A stretch of DNA of 64,000 bases from Campylobacteraceae bacterium (lineage in GTDB: Bacteria; Campylobacterota; Campylobacteria; Campylobacterales; Campylobacteraceae): the NCBI GenBank assembly GCA_031284315.1, contig JAITAB010000063.1:1-64000 (forward strand), read 5' to 3'. Position numbers and translations under genes: made by a program. Positions 61,988 through 64,000 of the stretch are shown one piece after another; position 1 is the stretch's first letter, and each line of letters opens with the position of its first letter. The notes under the pieces were generated by a model. That model was not told where the DNA came from. It searched no databases and saw only the letters and a program-made list of their open reading frames with translations.

Positions 61988-64000
61988 CAGGCTTATAACG
62001 GCACTTCATGCACTCTAAAAATTCGCCCTTTTTTAGCGCTTTTTTTACCATAACGCCGCCGCATTTTGGGCATTTTTCATTTGTCGGTTCGCTGTTTGAG
62101 ATAAATTTGCATTTGGGATAATTGGAGCAGCCAAAAAATTTACCGCGTTTTGAGGTGCGCTCTATGATGTCTCCGCCGCATTCCGGGCATTTAACTGATA
62201 GTTTGACAGGCTCTTTTTTCGGAGCTTTGCCGATATTTTTCGTATATTTGCATTTTGGGTAATTGCTGCATGCTACAAATTCGCCGAATTTGCCTACTCT
62301 CAAGACAAGTTCGCTGCCGCATTCTGGACATTTTTCGCCTGTCGGAATGGCGATTTTGACGCTTTGTATCTCTTTTTTGCCTTTTGTTATAAGTTCGTCA
62401 AACGGCGTGTAAAATTCGCCCAAAACGACCTGCCACTCTTTTTTCCCCTCCGCTACCATATCCAGCATATCCTCCATGGAAGAAGTAAAGCCGCTGTCCA
62501 CGATGTTCGGAAAGTGTTTTTCAAGCAATTCCGTAACCGTAAAAGCTATTTTGGTCGGAACAATTTGTTTCTTTTCTATGTTGATATAATCGCGCGAAGT
62601 CAATATCGAAATCGTAGGCGCGTAAGTTGATGGACGCCCAATGCCCAGACTTTCCAGTTTGCTTATAAGGCTTGCTTCCGAATATCTCGCGGGAGGTTCG
62701 GTGAAATGCTGATTTGCTTCAATTTTTTTAAGCCCAACAGGCTCTTTTTCCTTTAATTCGGGCAGCAGCGCGTCTTTATCATTTCCGCCGTAAACTTTGT
62801 AAAATCCCTCAAACAAAAGCTTTCTGCCGTTGGCTTTGAATTTGCCCTTAGACGAAGCAAATATGACGCTTTGCGATTCAAAAAGGGCGTTTGCCATCTG
62901 CGAAGCCAAAAAACGGTTGTATATCAGCGCATAAAGTTTCAAATCGTCAGCTTCAAGGTATTTTGCGGCAATTTCAGGCGTAAAATCAATAATTGTCGGG
63001 CGTATCGCTTCATGAGCTTCCTGCGCGCCTTTTGATTTGGTCGTATAAAATTTCGGTTTTTCGCTTAAATATTTTTTGCCATAAACGGTTTCTATCTGCT
63101 CTCTTGCCGCGCTCATCGCCTCTTTTGCGATATTTAGCGAATCCGTTCTCATGTAAGTGATAACGCCGCTTATGCCGTTCGGAGTTTTCACGCCTTCGTA
63201 CAGTTTTTGAGCTATGCTCATGGTTCTTTTTGGCGAAAATCCCAAAAGAGAAGATGCGCTCTGCTGCATGGTAGAGGTCATAAACGGAGGCTGCGGAGAA
63301 GAGGTTCTGGTCTTTTTCTCTATGGATTCTACGATATACGGCTTATCTTTCAGCGCATCTTTTATTGTTAGAGCCGCCGCTTCATTTGCAATGCTTAATT
63401 TTTCTACTTTTTTGTTTTCAAATTCTACCAAAACGGCTTCTATATTCGGCGCAAACAGCGCGTCTATACTCCAATATTCTTCTTTTTTAAAAGCTTCTAT
63501 CTCTCTTTCTCTGTCCACTACTATTTTAAGAGCGGAGGATTGCACTCTGCCCGCGCTTAAACCTTTTTGTATCTTTGTGCCGAGAAGCGGAGAGAGTTTA
63601 TAGCCGACTATCCTGTCCAAAAGCCTTCTTGCCTGCTGCGCGTTTACGCTGTCTATATTTATATGTCTGGGATTTTGAAGAGAGTTGAGGACGGCTGTTT
63701 TCGTTATCTCATGAAATACGATTCTGGGCAGCGTTTCGGGCTTTTCGCCGATAGCTACAGCTATATGATAGCCGATAGCTTCACCCTCTCTGTCTTCGTC
63801 CGTTGCAATATATATTTTATCGCTGTTTTTTGCGGATTCTTTTATCTCTTTTACTATGGGAATACGCTCTTTTTCTATTTTATATTCGGGTACGAAGGCA
63901 GAATTTTCAATTTTTATGCCAAAACTGTTTTTGGGCAAATCTCTTATATGCCCTTTGGATGCCAAAACGAAATATTCGTTTCCTAAAAAATTTTTTATGG
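61983..64000 (-). CDS. topA: DNA topoisomerase I, 5' end beyond the window
   Basis: The frame continues through the window edge (KNFLGNEYFVLASKGHIRDLPK), so about 20 N-terminal residues are missing; the ORF-track start Met is internal. The acidic Toprim part DEDREGEAIG, the active-site Tyr in ITYMRTDS and three C-terminal zinc-ribbon units (CPECGSEL, CPECGGDI, CPKCGGVM) are present. It relaxes negative supercoils. Confidence 0.97.
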   Translation of the reverse strand, partial: IKNFLGNEYFVLASKGHIRDLPKNSFGIKIENSAFVPEYKIEKERIPIVKEIKESAKNSDKIYIATDEDREGEAIGYHIAVAIGEKPETLPRIVFHEITKTAVLNSLQNPRHINIDSVNAQQARRLLDRIVGYKLSPLLGTKIQKGLSAGRVQSSALKIVVDREREIEAFKKEEYWSIDALFAPNIEAVLVEFENKKVEKLSIANEAAALTIKDALKDKPYIVESIEKKTRTSSPQPPFMTSTMQQSASSLLGFSPKRTMSIAQKLYEGVKTPNGISGVITYMRTDSLNIAKEAMSAAREQIETVYGKKYLSEKPKFYTTKSKGAQEAHEAIRPTIIDFTPEIAAKYLEADDLKLYALIYNRFLASQMANALFESQSVIFASSKGKFKANGRKLLFEGFYKVYGGNDKDALLPELKEKEPVGLKKIEANQHFTEPPARYSEASLISKLESLGIGRPSTYAPTISILTSRDYINIEKKQIVPTKIAFTVTELLEKHFPNIVDSGFTSSMEDMLDMVAEGKKEWQVVLGEFYTPFDELITKGKKEIQSVKIAIPTGEKCPECGSELVLRVGKFGEFVACSNYPKCKYTKNIGKAPKKEPVKLSVKCPECGGDIIERTSKRGKFFGCSNYPKCKFISNSEPTNEKCPKCGGVMVKKALKKGEFLECMKCRYKPE

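Overview
The window comes from a member of the Campylobacterota (Epsilonproteobacteria). Several gene orders are typical of that group: the HP0268-like gene, miaB and a DUF374 acyltransferase; secG, a deacetylase, frr, pyrE; recA, eno and an FtsB-like gene; mlaA, mlaC and an RND protein as in Campylobacter jejuni Cj1371-Cj1373; a petABC operon with a two-heme cytochrome c; a two-subunit class I fumarase; and futalosine-pathway menaquinone genes. I recognised no rRNA or tRNA gene. The species cannot be fixed from the sequence.

Region 1 (1-13.5 kb, all minus strand) is an accessory cluster that looks like organosulfur or aromatic-compound scavenging. It holds two luciferase-type flavin monooxygenases (one cut by the window edge), an SfnB/DszC-like acyl-CoA-dehydrogenase-fold flavoprotein, a styrene-monooxygenase-like flavoprotein, two MetN/MetI-type ABC transporters and five MetQ/NlpA-type binding proteins (two with cleavable signal peptides, three with an uncleaved N-terminal anchor). 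No flavin reductase is visible. A gene-poor 0.8 kb leader lies upstream; it carries a good match to a sigma-54 (-24/-12) promoter and a perfect palindrome.

Region 2 (14.3-22 kb) is core metabolism: an SplB-like radical SAM protein, a nucleoside phosphorylase-fold protein, petABC with a terminator, a 54-residue membrane protein missed by the ORF track, a Cys-rich Sel1 protein with a damaged start, a bacteriohemerythrin and fumarase.

Region 3 (22.0-35.3 kb) is the most striking part: a secondary-metabolite locus of at least 14 genes centred on DarA and DarB homologues (dialkylresorcinol synthesis), two acyl carrier proteins, two catalytic ketosynthases, two ketosynthase-like proteins lacking the active-site Cys, a hot-dog dehydratase, an O-methyltransferase-like protein, an LpxL-like acyltransferase, a GT2 glycosyltransferase, an ABC-2 exporter, a lipoprotein and a BtrH-type acyltransferase with a small partner. 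It resembles the aryl polyene/dialkylresorcinol (flexirubin-like) class, but no ketoreductase, aromatic-acid ligase or ammonia lyase is present.

Region 4 (35.3-64 kb) is mostly housekeeping: DsbC-like protein, antiporter, tsaD, nusA, miaB, tilS, rimO, panC, prfB, murB, mqnD, a second bacteriohemerythrin, secG-frr-pyrE, the mla/RND lipid-transport operon, recA-eno, gltA and topA (5' end outside the window). A small orphan CRISPR array (three intact 30-bp repeats plus two decayed terminal ones) lies between a small conserved gene and murB, and a solitary repeat-like sequence sits 9 kb away beside a small unknown ORF. No cas genes are present in the window.
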